From Nitriliruptoraceae bacterium (GTDB lineage: Bacteria > Actinomycetota > Nitriliruptoria > Nitriliruptorales > Nitriliruptoraceae), in NCBI GenBank assembly GCA_007130695.1, contig SLRZ01000173.1:1-54887 (forward strand): a stretch of 54,887 nucleotides of DNA, in the 5' to 3' direction. Under the pieces are notes generated by a model. It saw nothing but the letters and a program-made list of their open reading frames with translations. It was not told where the DNA came from and did no database searches. A program made the translations under genes and the position numbers. Shown here one piece after another: positions 30,944 to 42,691 of the stretch. The stretch's first letter is position 1, and each line of letters begins with the position of its first letter.

Positions 30944-33763
30944 GTGAGCGAGGAACGCGGACAGGAACCCGGTGTCGGGGAGGTGGAGACCCTCGCGACC
31001 CTGCTGCGGGCCGTGCGTGACGTCGTCACCGAGGCGCACCCCGCGACGACCCCGCCGACGGTGCGGGTCGACTCCCGCCTCGACACCGACCTCGGCCTCG
31101 ACAGCCTCGCGCTCGCCGAGCTGCTCGTCCGCGTCGAGCGGGCGTTCGGCGTCCGGCTGCCCGACGAGCTACTCGCCCGCGTCGAGACCCCCCGCGACCT
31201 GCTGGCCGAGCTCCCGGCGGCCCCTCCGGGCACCGGAGCCACCGCGCCTCGGCCCTCGGCACCGTCGCCGCCGGCGCCACCCGGTGGTGGCCCCGCGCCG
31301 GCCGAAGCGGGCACGCTCCTCGAGGTGCTCGAGTGGCACGCCACCGCACATCCCGACCGCGTGCACGTCCGGCTGCTCTCCGACGGCGGCCAGCAGGAGC
31401 TGACCTACGGCGCGCTGCGACGCGAGGCCACGGCGGTGGCCGCCGGGCTGCGCCAGCGGTCGGTGGCACCGGGCGCCACCGTGGCGATCATGCTGCCCAC
31501 CAGCCGCGAGTACTTCGTCGCGTTCTTCGGGGTACTGCTCGCCGGTGGGGTGCCCGCCCCGGTGTACCCGCCCGCCCGGCCCTCGGCGCTGGAGGAGCAC
31601 CTGCGACGCCACGTCGGAATCCTCGACAACGCCCGGGCGGAAGCGATGATCACCGTGGAGGAGGCCCGGCGGGTCGCGCGGCTGGTCGCTCCCCGGGTCC
31701 CGTCCCTTCGCCACCTCGTCACGGTGGAGGAGCTCGTGGCCGCCGGTGGCCGACCACCGCGGGTCACACCGTCGGCCTCGGCGACCGCGCTGCTGCAGTA
31801 CACCTCCGGCAGCACCGGCGACCCCAAGGGCGTGGTGCTGAGCCACGCGAACCTGCTCGCCAACATCCGGGCCACGGGGCAGGCCGGGGACATCACGACC
31901 GACGACGTCTTCGTCAGCTGGCTGCCGCTCTACCACGACATGGGACTGATCGGCTCGTGGCTGCTGAGCCTCTTCTTCGGCATCCCCTTCGTGGTGATGT
32001 CGCCGCTGGCGTTCCTCACCCGGCCCGCGACCTGGCTGCAGGCGATCCACGACCATGGCGGCACGATCTCGGGAGGGCCGAACTTCGGCTACGAGCTGTG
32101 CCTGCGCCGCATCGAGGACGCCGACCTCGACGGGGTGGACCTGAGCCGCTGCCGGATCGCGTTCAACGGGGCGGAGCCCGTCAGCCCCGACACGATCACG
32201 CGGTTCACCGAGCGGTTCGCGCCCTGGGGGCTGGACCCGGGAGCGATCACCCCCGTCTACGGCCTCGCGGAGGCGTCCGTGGCGCTCACCGTGCCGCCGA
32301 TCGGGCGCGGCGCCGTGATCGACCGGGTGGCCCGTGGGCCGCTGAGCCGGTCCGGGCGTGCGGTGCCGGCGGCCCCCGACGACCCGTCGGCGGCCCGCAT
32401 CGTCGCCTGCGGTCGGCCGCTGCCGGGGCATGAGGTCCGCATCGCCGACCCGGGCGGCGAGACCCTCGGCGAGCGACTCGAGGGGCGGGTGCAGTTCCGC
32501 GGCCCCTCGGCGACCTCCGGCTATTTCCGCAACCCGGCCGCCACCCGGCGTCTGTTCGTCGGCGACTGGCTCGACTCGGGTGACCTCGGCTACCTCGCCG
32601 ACGGGGAACTGCACCTCACCGGCCGCGTCAAGGACGTCATCATCCGTGCCGGCCGCAACCTCCACCCGAGCGAGCTGGAGGAGGCCGTCGCCGCCGTCCC
32701 CGGCGTACGCCGCGGCTGCGTGGCGGTGTTCCCCACCGCCGAGCCCGCGACCGGGACCGAGCGCCTGGTCGTACTCGCCGAGACCCGCGCCACCGTCGAG
32801 GCAGCGCTCGCCGAGATGCGCCGCGGGGTCAACGCCGCCGCGGCCGACGTCATCGGAACCCCGCCGGACGAGGTCGTGCTCGCTCCGCCGGGCGCCGTGC
32901 CGAAGACCTCCAGCGGCAAGGTCCGGCGAGCCGCCGCGCGCGAGCGCTACGAGCAGGGCCGACTCGGCGAGGCCCACCGTGCGGTGTGGTGGCAGGTCGC
33001 CCGTCTGGGCGTCGCCAGCGTGCTCCCGCGGGTGCGCCGCGCCGGGCCCCACCTCCTCCGGGTCGCGTACGGCACCTATGTGCGCGCGTTGTTCGCGGTG
33101 ATCGCCGCGGCCGTGTTCCCGCTCGTCGTGCTGGCCCCCGGGGTCGAGCGTCGCTGGAGGATCGTCCGCGGCGCCGGCCGCCTGCTCTTCCGCCTGGCGG
33201 GCGCCCGGCTGGTGGTCGAGGGCACCGAGCACCTGCCCGACGGGCCGCCGTACGTCGCGACCGCCAACCACTCGAGCTTCATCGACGCACTGGCGCTGGC
33301 CATCGTCCTCCCCGAGCCCGCCGTCTTCGCGGCCGTCGGCGAGTTGGCCGACCAGCCGGTCACGCGCGTCTTCCTGCGGCGCATGGAGGCGCACCTGATC
33401 GACCGCGGGGACCGGCCGGGTGGGCTGGCCGCCACCGAGGCGCTGACCGACGTCGTGAGGTCCGGGCGCGTGGTCGTCTTCTTCCCCGAGGGGCGGCGCT
33501 CGCCCGCGGTGGGGCTCGAGCCGTTCCACATGGGGGCGTTCCTCGTCGCCGCCGACGCACGCGCGCCGGTCGTGCCGATCGCCCTGCGGGGCACCCGCAG
33601 GATCCTGCCCGTCGGCCAGAGCCTGCCGCGGCGGGGGCCGATCCACGTGACGGTCGCGCCGCCGGTCACCGCCGGGGAGGCCGGATGGGCTGGCGCCGTC
33701 GACCTGCACCGGGCCGCCCGCGCGGCGATCCTGCGCCACTGCGGCGAGCCGGACCTCGCGTGA
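30944..33763 (+). CDS. Three-domain fusion: acyl carrier protein, fatty acyl-AMP ligase, PlsC acyltransferase
   Basis: Protein of 939 residues. An N-terminal ACP (about 13-88) has the phosphopantetheine site LGLDSL (Ser54). After a Pro/Ala-rich linker (about 92-122) comes an adenylating domain (about 125-670) with YTSGSTGDPKG, LPLYHDMGLIG, GGPNFGYELC, AFNGAEPV and KTSSGK; the last-but-one motifs are typical of fatty acyl-AMP ligases (FAAL). A hydrophobic stretch (about 715-735) leads into a PlsC domain with NHSSFID (HX4D, about 774-780) and FPEGRRS. It should load a fatty acid onto its own ACP and pass it to a (lyso)lipid acceptor. GTG 30944 follows GGGGGC. The MFS gene overlaps its end (GTGA). 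Confidence 0.92.
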   Translation: MSEERGQEPGVGEVETLATLLRAVRDVVTEAHPATTPPTVRVDSRLDTDLGLDSLALAELLVRVERAFGVRLPDELLARVETPRDLLAELPAAPPGTGATAPRPSAPSPPAPPGGGPAPAEAGTLLEVLEWHATAHPDRVHVRLLSDGGQQELTYGALRREATAVAAGLRQRSVAPGATVAIMLPTSREYFVAFFGVLLAGGVPAPVYPPARPSALEEHLRRHVGILDNARAEAMITVEEARRVARLVAPRVPSLRHLVTVEELVAAGGRPPRVTPSASATALLQYTSGSTGDPKGVVLSHANLLANIRATGQAGDITTDDVFVSWLPLYHDMGLIGSWLLSLFFGIPFVVMSPLAFLTRPATWLQAIHDHGGTISGGPNFGYELCLRRIEDADLDGVDLSRCRIAFNGAEPVSPDTITRFTERFAPWGLDPGAITPVYGLAEASVALTVPPIGRGAVIDRVARGPLSRSGRAVPAAPDDPSAARIVACGRPLPGHEVRIADPGGETLGERLEGRVQFRGPSATSGYFRNPAATRRLFVGDWLDSGDLGYLADGELHLTGRVKDVIIRAGRNLHPSELEEAVAAVPGVRRGCVAVFPTAEPATGTERLVVLAETRATVEAALAEMRRGVNAAAADVIGTPPDEVVLAPPGAVPKTSSGKVRRAAARERYEQGRLGEAHRAVWWQVARLGVASVLPRVRRAGPHLLRVAYGTYVRALFAVIAAAVFPLVVLAPGVERRWRIVRGAGRLLFRLAGARLVVEGTEHLPDGPPYVATANHSSFIDALALAIVLPEPAVFAAVGELADQPVTRVFLRRMEAHLIDRGDRPGGLAATEALTDVVRSGRVVVFFPEGRRSPAVGLEPFHMGAFLVAADARAPVVPIALRGTRRILPVGQSLPRRGPIHVTVAPPVTAGEAGWAGAVDLHRAARAAILRHCGEPDLA

Positions 33764-35022
33764 CGGACGCGGACGAACAGCGCCGGGCTCCGGCGTGGCG
33801 GACCGCACCGGTGCTCGCCGCGTCGCTGCTGGCGATGTCGTCGGGGATCGCGGCGTTCGGCGTGACGGCGGTGATCGGGGACGTGGCCGCGGCTTTCGGC
33901 GAGCCCGGCGCAGGCGACGAGGCCCTGACCGAGATCGGCCTGCCCGTGACGACGATCGGGATCGCACTCGGCATCGTGCGGCTGGCGTCCCTGGGCAGCC
34001 TCCCGCTGGCGGCCGCCGCCGACCGTGTGGGACGCCGGCGGCTGCTGCTCACGGTCGCGGCGCTCGGGCTCACGCTCACGAGCCTCGCCGCGACGGCCCC
34101 GGGCCTGTGGTGGTACGTGGCGCTGGTCGCGTTGGCCCGGCCGTCCCTGGCGACCGTCAACGCCGTCACCGGGGTGGTGGCCGCCGAGGAGTCACGGTCC
34201 ACGGACCGTGCCGGAGCCATCGCGATGATCACCGCGGCCTACGGCGTCGGGTCCGGCATCGTGTCGGTCGGCCGCGGCCTCCTGCCGGGCGAGCCGTCGT
34301 TCCGCGTGGTCTCCCTGTTCGCGCTGGTGCCGCTGCTGTTGCTCCCCGTGATCGCCCGACACCTGCGAGAGCCCGAGATCGCGACCGAGCGGGCCCGACC
34401 GGAGGGGCTGCCGGGTGTGGTCCCGCGCCGCCTTCGCGGCCGGGTCACCGTGCTGGCGCTGCTGGTCGGTGGGATCGCGGTCGCGACCGGTCCGGGGTTC
34501 ACCTACCTCTTCGTCTACGGCGAGCGGGTGCTCGGTGCCACGCCGTTGCAGGTGTCCACGCTCGTGCTGGCCGCCGGCCCCGTGGGGCTGGGTGGGCTCC
34601 TGCTCGGCCGCTGGGGCGCCGACCGGCTCGGACGCCGTCTGACCGGGGCGCTGACGATGGCGGGTACCGGCCTGGCGGTCGCGGTGGCCTACTCCGGCAC
34701 CTTCCCGGCCCTGGCCGGCGGCTACCTCGCCACCATCCTGCTCGCCAGCGCGTTCGCACCGGCCCAGGGAGCGCTCGCCGCGGAGCTGGTGCCCACCTCG
34801 GTCCGGGCCACGGTCGCCGGCTGGGCGGCGGTCAGCGGCGTGCTGGGCGCCGTGTTGGGCCTGACCACCTTCGGGGTGCTCGCGGACGCGACGGGTGGGT
34901 TCGCCTCCGCCGCACGGCTGCTCGGGGTGCTGGTGGCGGCGGCGGCGCTCGGCTTCCTCGGCCTGCCGGAGACGCACGGCGTCGAGCTGGAGGAGCTCGA
35001 GGAGCCCGCGCCTCCCGCGTGA
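33760..35022 (+). CDS. MFS transporter coupled to the ACP-FAAL-PlsC gene
   Basis: Major facilitator superfamily protein of 420 residues with about twelve hydrophobic helices. The cytoplasmic loop 2-3 motif is AAAADRVGRRRLLL and the mid-protein counterpart is GRWGADRLGRRLTG. The GTG start overlaps the stop of the acyltransferase fusion, so the two are translationally coupled and probably work together. By analogy with the E. coli pair LplT (MFS lysophospholipid flippase) and Aas (acyltransferase plus acyl-ACP synthetase), it may flip a lysolipid or the acylated product; this is inference and sequence similarity to LplT is not established here. Confidence 0.85.
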   Translation: MTDADEQRRAPAWRTAPVLAASLLAMSSGIAAFGVTAVIGDVAAAFGEPGAGDEALTEIGLPVTTIGIALGIVRLASLGSLPLAAAADRVGRRRLLLTVAALGLTLTSLAATAPGLWWYVALVALARPSLATVNAVTGVVAAEESRSTDRAGAIAMITAAYGVGSGIVSVGRGLLPGEPSFRVVSLFALVPLLLLPVIARHLREPEIATERARPEGLPGVVPRRLRGRVTVLALLVGGIAVATGPGFTYLFVYGERVLGATPLQVSTLVLAAGPVGLGGLLLGRWGADRLGRRLTGALTMAGTGLAVAVAYSGTFPALAGGYLATILLASAFAPAQGALAAELVPTSVRATVAGWAAVSGVLGAVLGLTTFGVLADATGGFASAARLLGVLVAAAALGFLGLPETHGVELEELEEPAPPA

Positions 35023-35033
35023 CCGGGGCCTGA

Positions 35034-35047
35034 CACGACTCGTCGTG
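35034..35047. promoter_or_regulatory. Short perfect dyad downstream of the MFS gene
   Basis: CACGAC-TC-GTCGTG, a 6-bp dyad, lies 12 nt past the MFS stop and 99 nt upstream of a small hypothetical gene. It could be an operator for that gene. Confidence 0.25.
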
Positions 35048-35146
35048 CACCATCGGACTGCCTGCGCACCCCGGGACCCGCCACACCACCACGCTGCAGG
35101 GTTCGGTCGGGTTCACTGCCCACCCTTCGACGAGAAGAGGTACCCC

Positions 35147-35425
35147 GTGAACGAGCCCGCCCAGGAAAATCGGGGCGTGGAGGTCGTCGAGGTCGTGCCC
35201 GGCGAGTACGACGTGACCGGGGCCGCCCTCGGCGGGACCGTGCGTGTGCTGGTCCCTCCCGGGGTGGGATCGCCCGGGGTCGCCGAGGACGAGCTGGTCG
35301 GGGCGGTCGTCGCCGAGCTCACCGCGCGTGGACGTGGCCCCCGCGGCACGGTCGACGTCGCCCAGCTCCTGCGTGACGAGCCCGATCTGCTGCCCGCCGC
35401 GGTCGCCCGCGTCGACGACGACTGA
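35147..35425 (+). CDS. Hypothetical small acidic protein
   Basis: Predicted 92-residue soluble protein, not recognised. The first part is beta-rich (VEVVEVVPGEYDVTG, GTVRVLVPPGVG) and the second is helical (DELVGAVVAELTARG, VDVAQLLRDEPDLLPAAVARV), ending in DDD. GTG 35147 is preceded by AGAGGTACCCC, nearly the same leader as at the rhodanese gene, which supports the start. It ends before a convergent GH3 gene with a candidate hairpin between. Confidence 0.6.
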   Translation: MNEPAQENRGVEVVEVVPGEYDVTGAALGGTVRVLVPPGVGSPGVAEDELVGAVVAELTARGRGPRGTVDVAQLLRDEPDLLPAAVARVDDD

Positions 35426-35447
35426 CCGGGGGCGTCCCACGGTGGCC

Positions 35448-35466
35448 GCCGGCTGCGCTCGCCGGC
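35448..35466. terminator. Candidate hairpin between convergent genes
   Basis: GCCGGC / GCCGGC arms of 6 bp with a 7-nt loop lie in the 62-nt gap between the small hypothetical gene and the GH3 gene. It may serve both directions. Confidence 0.35.
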
Positions 35467-35487
35467 CGTTCGCAGGTGGTCACCGGC

Positions 35488-38001
35488 TCACGCCCCGGGG
35501 ACCACCAGGCTGGTCCGGAGCCCGATGTCGTCCGCTGACCGGCCGATCACGACCTCGTAGTCGCCTGCCTCGATGGCCCACGCCTCTGCCCGGTCGTCGT
35601 AGTGCTCGAGCGCCCGGGCGGGAATGGCGACCACCACCTCGGTCGTGGCGCCGGTCGGTACCTGCACCGAGGTGGCACCCGCGAACCAGCGAACGGGCCG
35701 CTCGACGCTGCTGCCGGGCCGGGCCAGGTAGACCTGCACCACCTCGCGTCCCGTGCGGTCGCCGGTGTTGCGCAGCCGGATGCGGACCTCGGCGCCCCCA
35801 CCGAGAGCGTCCGGATGGGTCACGTGGGGCTGGTCGTAGTGCCAGGTGGTGTAGCCCAGGCCGTGGCCGAACCAGAAGGCGGGGGTGAGCCCGTCGCGCA
35901 GGAACCGCCGGTGGCCCACATGGATGCCCTCGGTGTACTCCAGCCGACCGTCGACGGGGGTGGGGTCGAGGACCTGGGGCGCGCCGTCCCCGGCGGGCCA
36001 GGTCATGGGCAGCCGCCCGCCGGGCTCCGCGTCGCCGGTGAGGACGTCGGCGAGCGCGTCCCCGAACTCCTGCCCGGGGAACCAGGTCACCAGCGTGGCC
36101 GGTACCTGCCCGACCCAGGGCAGCAGGACGGGAGCACCGGAGTTGACCACCACGACCGTCCGGGGGTTCGCGGCGAGGACCCGGCGGACGAGTTCGTCCT
36201 GCCGGCCGGGGAGCGCGAGCGTGGGTCGGTCGAAGCCTTCGCTCTCCACCTCGGCGTTGGTGCCCACCACGACCACCGCGACGTCGGCCTCGGCGGCCAG
36301 ACGCTCGGCCTCGGTGAGTTCCTCCTCGGGGTCGGTGACGGGTTGCGCCCCGACCCGCACGATGGCCCCGGTGCCGGTGACCTCGTGCCGGCAGCGCAGG
36401 TCCACCTCGGCCCCGGCGGTGAACGTGAGGTCGGTCGTGGCCTCGTGGGGTCGGACGAGGGCCTCGATCGCGTCGCCCTCCGGCACGGGCAGGTCGACGT
36501 CGACGACGCGGTCGCCGTCGACGTCGACCGCGTAGCGGCCCACGCCCGCGACGCCGACCCGCCACGGGCCGGCCTCGGGGATCCGGAGCAGAGCGTGCAC
36601 CTCGACGGCGCGCACCTCCGCGTCGTCGACACCGTCGACCTCGAAGCCGGTGTCGAACCAGGTCAGGTTGGCCCGTCCCCGGTGCTGCTCGCCGAGGACC
36701 GCGTCGTCGTCGCCGAGGAAGCGGACCCGGACGCCGGGATCGCCGGTCTCGGGGTCGCGGGCCAGGGCCGGGTCGAGGAAGCGCAGGGTCCGGCGGATGT
36801 GCGTGCCCACCGCGTGCCCGACGGCGACGTCGTCGCCGAGGCGCTCGCGCAGGGCGGCCAGCGGCGAGACCACGTGTGGGCTGCGCACGCCCACGCTGCC
36901 CCCGCCCTGGGGCCGGCCCCGCTCGGCGTTCGGGCCGATGACCGCGACCCGTCGCAGGTCGTCGGGCAGGGGCAGCAGGCCGTCGTTGGTCAGCAGGACG
37001 AAGCCGCGGTGCGCGGCCGCCCGCAGGGTGGCGCGGGTCCGGCGGTGGTCCGGTGCGGGCCCCGGCGACTGGTCGGGGCCGGGCGCGTGCACCTGCCCAC
37101 CCTCCCGGGCGGACCCGCCGAGCGCACCCACCCGGGCCGCGAGACGCAGCAACCGGACCACCTTGTCGTCGACGGTGGTGGCGGGCACCCGGCCGTCCTC
37201 CACGGCGGCGACGAGCCCATCGCGCCAGGGGCTGTCGGGGCCCGGCATCACGAGGTCGAGGCCGCTGCGGGCGGAGGCCTCGAGGCTCGTGACGGCGAAC
37301 CAGTCGGAGATCACCACCCCGTCGAAACCCCACTGCTCCTTGAGGACCTCCAGCAGCAGGGGGTTTTCGGTCAGGGTGCTGCCGCCGAGGGAGTTGTAGG
37401 CCGCCATCACGGACCACGCGCCGGCCTCACGCACCGCCGCCTCGAACGGGGCGAGATAGACCTCGTGCAGGGCGCGGGCGCTCATCCGCACGTCGACCGT
37501 GCGCCGGTCGGTCTCGCTGTCGTTGGCCACGAGGTGCTTGGGGGTCGCCGCGACCCCGCCGTCCTGGACGCCCTCGATGTAGGCGACCGCGAGGCGCGCC
37601 GTCAGCAACGGGTCCTCCGAGAAGCACTCGAAGTGGCGGCCGCCCACCGGGGTCCGCTGCAGGTTGATGGTCGGGCCGAGCAGGACGTGGGCACCCTTGC
37701 GTCGCGCCTCACCGGCCAGGAGGCCACCGAGGCGACGGACGTGGTCGGGGTCGAAGGTGGCGGCCAGCGCCGTGGGGGAGGGCAGGTTGGCCGAGGGGGC
37801 GGCCTCGTCCCAGCTCGAGCCGCGCACACCGGCCGGCCCGTCGGACAGCAGCATCGGTGCGAGGCCCGCGGCCGGCGCGCCGTGGGTGTGCCAGTTGTCC
37901 GCCCCGGTCAGGACCCGGACACGCGTCGGCAGGTCGAGGGCCGCCAGCCGTGCGCCGAGGTCGTCCTCGTCCGGGCCGGGGGTGTCGGGGTGCTCGGGCA
38001 T
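35488..38001 (-). CDS. Glycoside hydrolase family 3 beta-glucosidase-like enzyme with PA14 domain
   Basis: Protein of 837 residues. An N-terminal GH3 (alpha/beta)8 domain carries the nucleophile Asp233 in VISDWFAV and the substrate-binding KHLVANDSETDRR segment; the GH3 C-terminal alpha/beta sandwich is interrupted by a PA14-like beta domain (about 400-510), and a fibronectin type III-like domain (about 760-830) ends the protein. This matches the beta-glucosidase BglB/KmBglI type. No signal peptide is visible, so it probably acts on imported oligosaccharides or glycosides in the cytoplasm. ATG 38001 starts the protein; a TACGTT hexamer lies 40 nt upstream on the minus strand. Confidence 0.92.
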   Translation of the reverse strand: MPEHPDTPGPDEDDLGARLAALDLPTRVRVLTGADNWHTHGAPAAGLAPMLLSDGPAGVRGSSWDEAAPSANLPSPTALAATFDPDHVRRLGGLLAGEARRKGAHVLLGPTINLQRTPVGGRHFECFSEDPLLTARLAVAYIEGVQDGGVAATPKHLVANDSETDRRTVDVRMSARALHEVYLAPFEAAVREAGAWSVMAAYNSLGGSTLTENPLLLEVLKEQWGFDGVVISDWFAVTSLEASARSGLDLVMPGPDSPWRDGLVAAVEDGRVPATTVDDKVVRLLRLAARVGALGGSAREGGQVHAPGPDQSPGPAPDHRRTRATLRAAAHRGFVLLTNDGLLPLPDDLRRVAVIGPNAERGRPQGGGSVGVRSPHVVSPLAALRERLGDDVAVGHAVGTHIRRTLRFLDPALARDPETGDPGVRVRFLGDDDAVLGEQHRGRANLTWFDTGFEVDGVDDAEVRAVEVHALLRIPEAGPWRVGVAGVGRYAVDVDGDRVVDVDLPVPEGDAIEALVRPHEATTDLTFTAGAEVDLRCRHEVTGTGAIVRVGAQPVTDPEEELTEAERLAAEADVAVVVVGTNAEVESEGFDRPTLALPGRQDELVRRVLAANPRTVVVVNSGAPVLLPWVGQVPATLVTWFPGQEFGDALADVLTGDAEPGGRLPMTWPAGDGAPQVLDPTPVDGRLEYTEGIHVGHRRFLRDGLTPAFWFGHGLGYTTWHYDQPHVTHPDALGGGAEVRIRLRNTGDRTGREVVQVYLARPGSSVERPVRWFAGATSVQVPTGATTEVVVAIPARALEHYDDRAEAWAIEAGDYEVVIGRSADDIGLRTSLVVPGA

Positions 38002-38094
38002 GGGTACTCACTTCGGCCGGGGACGGCGGGTGCGCCGCCCCAACGTAGACGCCGGCCGTCCGCGGCCGTGGCGTGAACGCGACCCGGCCGGGGC

Positions 38095-38100
38095 TAGGGT
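38095..38100 (+). promoter_or_regulatory. Candidate -10 for a leaderless SRPBCC transcript
   Basis: TAGGGT ends 6 nt before the GTG at 38107, so transcription would begin at the start codon itself. Confidence 0.35.
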
Positions 38101-38106
38101 GCGGCC

Positions 38107-40108
<2,002 letters not shown>

Positions 40109-40109
40109 C

Positions 40110-41741
40110 TCACGCGGCCAGGACGAGGTCCCGCCGCCGGAACAGCAGCAGCCCGGCGGCGAGCAGGGTCACGGCCACGGCGCTGAGCAGCGCCAGCGGC
40201 AGCACCTCGAGCGGCTGCGCCGGGAACGCCGGCACGTGGGTGAACGGCGAGAGGTTCAGCACCGGCTGGGGGAGCTCGAGCAGCGCGCCCAGCTGCCCCA
40301 TGACCAGGCTCGCCGCCAGTGCTCCCCAGCCGACGGCGGGCGCCCACCGCGGGACCAGCGCGACGGCCAGCACCACGACCCCGCCCAGCGCCAGCGCCGC
40401 CGGCGCCTGCAGCAGCGCCCCGCCGAGCATGCCCTCCACCCCGGTCGACCAGTCACCGGTCATGGCCCCGTAGGCCAGCGCCCCCGCCCCGCCCATGACC
40501 GCCAGCACGGCCAGCGTGCCGCTGACGGCGATCGCCACGTGCCCACCCAGCCAACGACCGCGGGAGGTGCTGGTCGCGAGCACGACCTCGAGCCGCCCGC
40601 TGGCCTCCTCGGCCCGCATCCGGAGCAGCGCCTGGACGGTGTACGCGGCGGCGGCGATGCCGAGGAAGCCGACGACGAAGGCGAAGAAGAGCTCGATCAC
40701 GCCCCCCTCCGGGGCCATCGCGGCCATCGCCTGCTCGAACTGCTCGCTGATGTCCATCACCTCCTCGGCGCTCTCGCCGACGGCGCCGAAGGCCAGGCCG
40801 ACGATCGCCAGGCCGACGGTCCAGGCCACGAGCACCCCCCGCTGCAGGCGCCAGGCGAGGCCCACGGCGCTGCGCAGGCTGGCCGGCGCGTGTGCCGGCC
40901 CTCCGCGGGGAGCGACCAGCCCGGCCTCGAGGTCGCGGTGCTCGACCAGCCAGGCCGCCATCGCGAACAGGACGAGCGCGGTGACGCCGAACAGCGCGAG
41001 CACCTCCCAGTTGTCCTGGTGGAAGGGGCGCACCTGCTGGCCCCACCCGATCGGGGACAGCCACGAGGGCCAGGCGCTGACGACCTCGACGCCGCTCGGG
41101 GCGATCTCACCGAGCACGTCGCCGACGGCGCGCAGGAGGAACGCGACGCCGAGGACGGCACCGGCGGCGCCGTTGGCGCCACGGGAGCCCGAGAACGCCT
41201 GGGCCGTCACCGCCGCCACGCCCGCGAAGGTCGTACCCACGCCGGCGACCGCGAGCCCCGCGGCCAGGGACCCGGCCAGCGGCAGACCGACGGCGACGAG
41301 GGCGCCCGTCAGCAGGAGGGCGAGGACGCCGTTGGCGCCCACGGTCAAGCTCGCCGCGGCGAGCAGGCGCGCCCGACGCCCGACGACCGCGGATCCGACG
41401 AGCTCCGCTCGCCCCGTCTCCTCCTCCAGCCGCGTGTGTCGCACCAGGGCCTGCATGCTCATCAACGACGCCAGGACCACCAGCAGGAGGAAGGCCTCGC
41501 CCATCGCCACCGCCCCCAACCCGGTGCCGGACGCCGGGCCGTCGAAGACGCGGGCGACGGGGCTGGCGGCGGCGAACCGGACCGCCTCGATACGCTCCGC
41601 CTCCGAGGCGTAGAGGCCGTCGATGCTGGCGACCACCCCCGCCGCCAGCCCCGTGATCGCGGCCAACCAGACGGGCAGCAGGACGCGGTCCCGCCGCAAC
41701 GCCAGCCGGATCAGGCGCAGCGTCCCGGTCAGGGAGCTCAC
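40110..41741 (-). CDS. ABC-2 type exporter permease
   Basis: Integral membrane protein of 543 residues with about twelve hydrophobic helices in two similar halves. Each half has an [18 protein letters not shown]-type cytoplasmic motif ([33 protein letters not shown]), characteristic of the large actinobacterial ABC-2 permeases linked to antibiotic or polyketide export. The GTG start overlaps the stop of the ATPase gene by 4 nt, so they form an operon and one exporter. The exported substrate is unknown. It converges with proS with only one base between stops. Confidence 0.88.
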   Translation of the reverse strand: MSSLTGTLRLIRLALRRDRVLLPVWLAAITGLAAGVVASIDGLYASEAERIEAVRFAAASPVARVFDGPASGTGLGAVAMGEAFLLLVVLASLMSMQALVRHTRLEEETGRAELVGSAVVGRRARLLAAASLTVGANGVLALLLTGALVAVGLPLAGSLAAGLAVAGVGTTFAGVAAVTAQAFSGSRGANGAAGAVLGVAFLLRAVGDVLGEIAPSGVEVVSAWPSWLSPIGWGQQVRPFHQDNWEVLALFGVTALVLFAMAAWLVEHRDLEAGLVAPRGGPAHAPASLRSAVGLAWRLQRGVLVAWTVGLAIVGLAFGAVGESAEEVMDISEQFEQAMAAMAPEGGVIELFFAFVVGFLGIAAAAYTVQALLRMRAEEASGRLEVVLATSTSRGRWLGGHVAIAVSGTLAVLAVMGGAGALAYGAMTGDWSTGVEGMLGGALLQAPAALALGGVVVLAVALVPRWAPAVGWGALAASLVMGQLGALLELPQPVLNLSPFTHVPAFPAQPLEVLPLALLSAVAVTLLAAGLLLFRRRDLVLAA

Positions 41742-42658
41742 GTGTCGTTCCCGGCCTCGGCCTGCGGGGGCCCGAGCTCGTCGCCGTAGTGGCGCAGGAA
41801 GAGCTGCTCGAGCGTCGGGGGCGCGCTGGTGAGCGCCGTCACGCCGAAGGTGGTCAGATGGCGCAGGGCGCCGTCGAGGTGGGTGGGCTCGACCTCGAAG
41901 GCCGCGGTGGTCCCGTCCACCTCCGCGCCGTGGATTCCGGGCAGGTCGGCCAGGCCGGTGACGGCACGCTCCGTCTCCGCGCGGACGGTCGTGCGGGTCA
42001 GGTGCCGCAGCTCGGTCAGCGTTCCGGACTCGACGATGCGGCCGTCACGGATGATGCTGACCCGGTCGCACAGCGCCTCGACCTCAGCCAGCACGTGGCT
42101 GGAGAGCAGGACGGTGCGACCGGCGGCCCGCACCTCGCGGACGACGTCCTGGAACACCGTCACCATCAGCGGGTCGAGGCCGCTGGTCGGTTCGTCCAGC
42201 AGGTAGAGCTCCACGTCGGTGGTGAAGCCGGCGATGAGGGCGACCTTCTGCCGGTTGCCCTTCGAGTAGCTCGAACACCGCTTGGTGGGGTCGAGCCGGA
42301 AGCGTTCGACGAGTTCGTCGCGGCGTCGCCGGTCGACGCTGCCCCGCAGTTCGCCCAACAGGTCGATCGCCTCGCCGCCGGTGAGGTTCGGCCAGAGGTG
42401 GACGTCGCCGGGCACGTAGGCCAGTCGACGGTGCAGGGCGACCGCGTCGTCCCAGGGGTCACCGCCGAGCAGGTGGACCTGCCCGGCGTCCCGGCGCAGC
42501 AGCCCCAGCAGGATCCGGATGGTGGTGGACTTGCCGGCCCCGTTTGGGCCGAGGAACCCGTGGACGTCGCCGCGGTCGACCGCGAGGTCGACCCCGTCGA
42601 GGGCACGGGTCGCCCCGAAGTACTTGGTCAGCCCGTTCGTCTCGATCGCGTGCGACAT
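41738..42658 (-). CDS. ABC transporter ATP-binding protein (drug-export type)
   Basis: ATPase of 306 residues: Walker [11 protein letters not shown] (about 38-47), signature region [12 protein letters not shown] (variant of LSGGQ, common in ABC-2 drug exporters), Walker [13 protein letters not shown] and switch His LSSHVLAEV. The C-terminal 80 residues form the usual regulatory domain of the DrrA/CcmA-like group. It is the partner of the overlapping ABC-2 permease. ATG 42658 has GAGAGGACC upstream. A small Trp/Glu-rich protein gene precedes it on the same strand. Confidence 0.93.
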   Translation of the reverse strand: MSHAIETNGLTKYFGATRALDGVDLAVDRGDVHGFLGPNGAGKSTTIRILLGLLRRDAGQVHLLGGDPWDDAVALHRRLAYVPGDVHLWPNLTGGEAIDLLGELRGSVDRRRRDELVERFRLDPTKRCSSYSKGNRQKVALIAGFTTDVELYLLDEPTSGLDPLMVTVFQDVVREVRAAGRTVLLSSHVLAEVEALCDRVSIIRDGRIVESGTLTELRHLTRTTVRAETERAVTGLADLPGIHGAEVDGTTAAFEVEPTHLDGALRHLTTFGVTALTSAPPTLEQLFLRHYGDELGPPQAEAGNDT

Positions 42659-42691
42659 GCGGGTCCTCTCCCGGACTGCGGGGCGTTCTCT

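Noticed and set aside
31169-33967. Minus-strand open frame of about 930 codons opposite the ACP-FAAL-PlsC gene
   Set aside because: Antisense artefact of codon bias; the plus strand carries unambiguous domains throughout.
35602-38076. Plus-strand open frame of about 820 codons opposite the GH3 gene
   Set aside because: Shadow frame; the minus strand encodes a full-length GH3 enzyme with its catalytic Asp.
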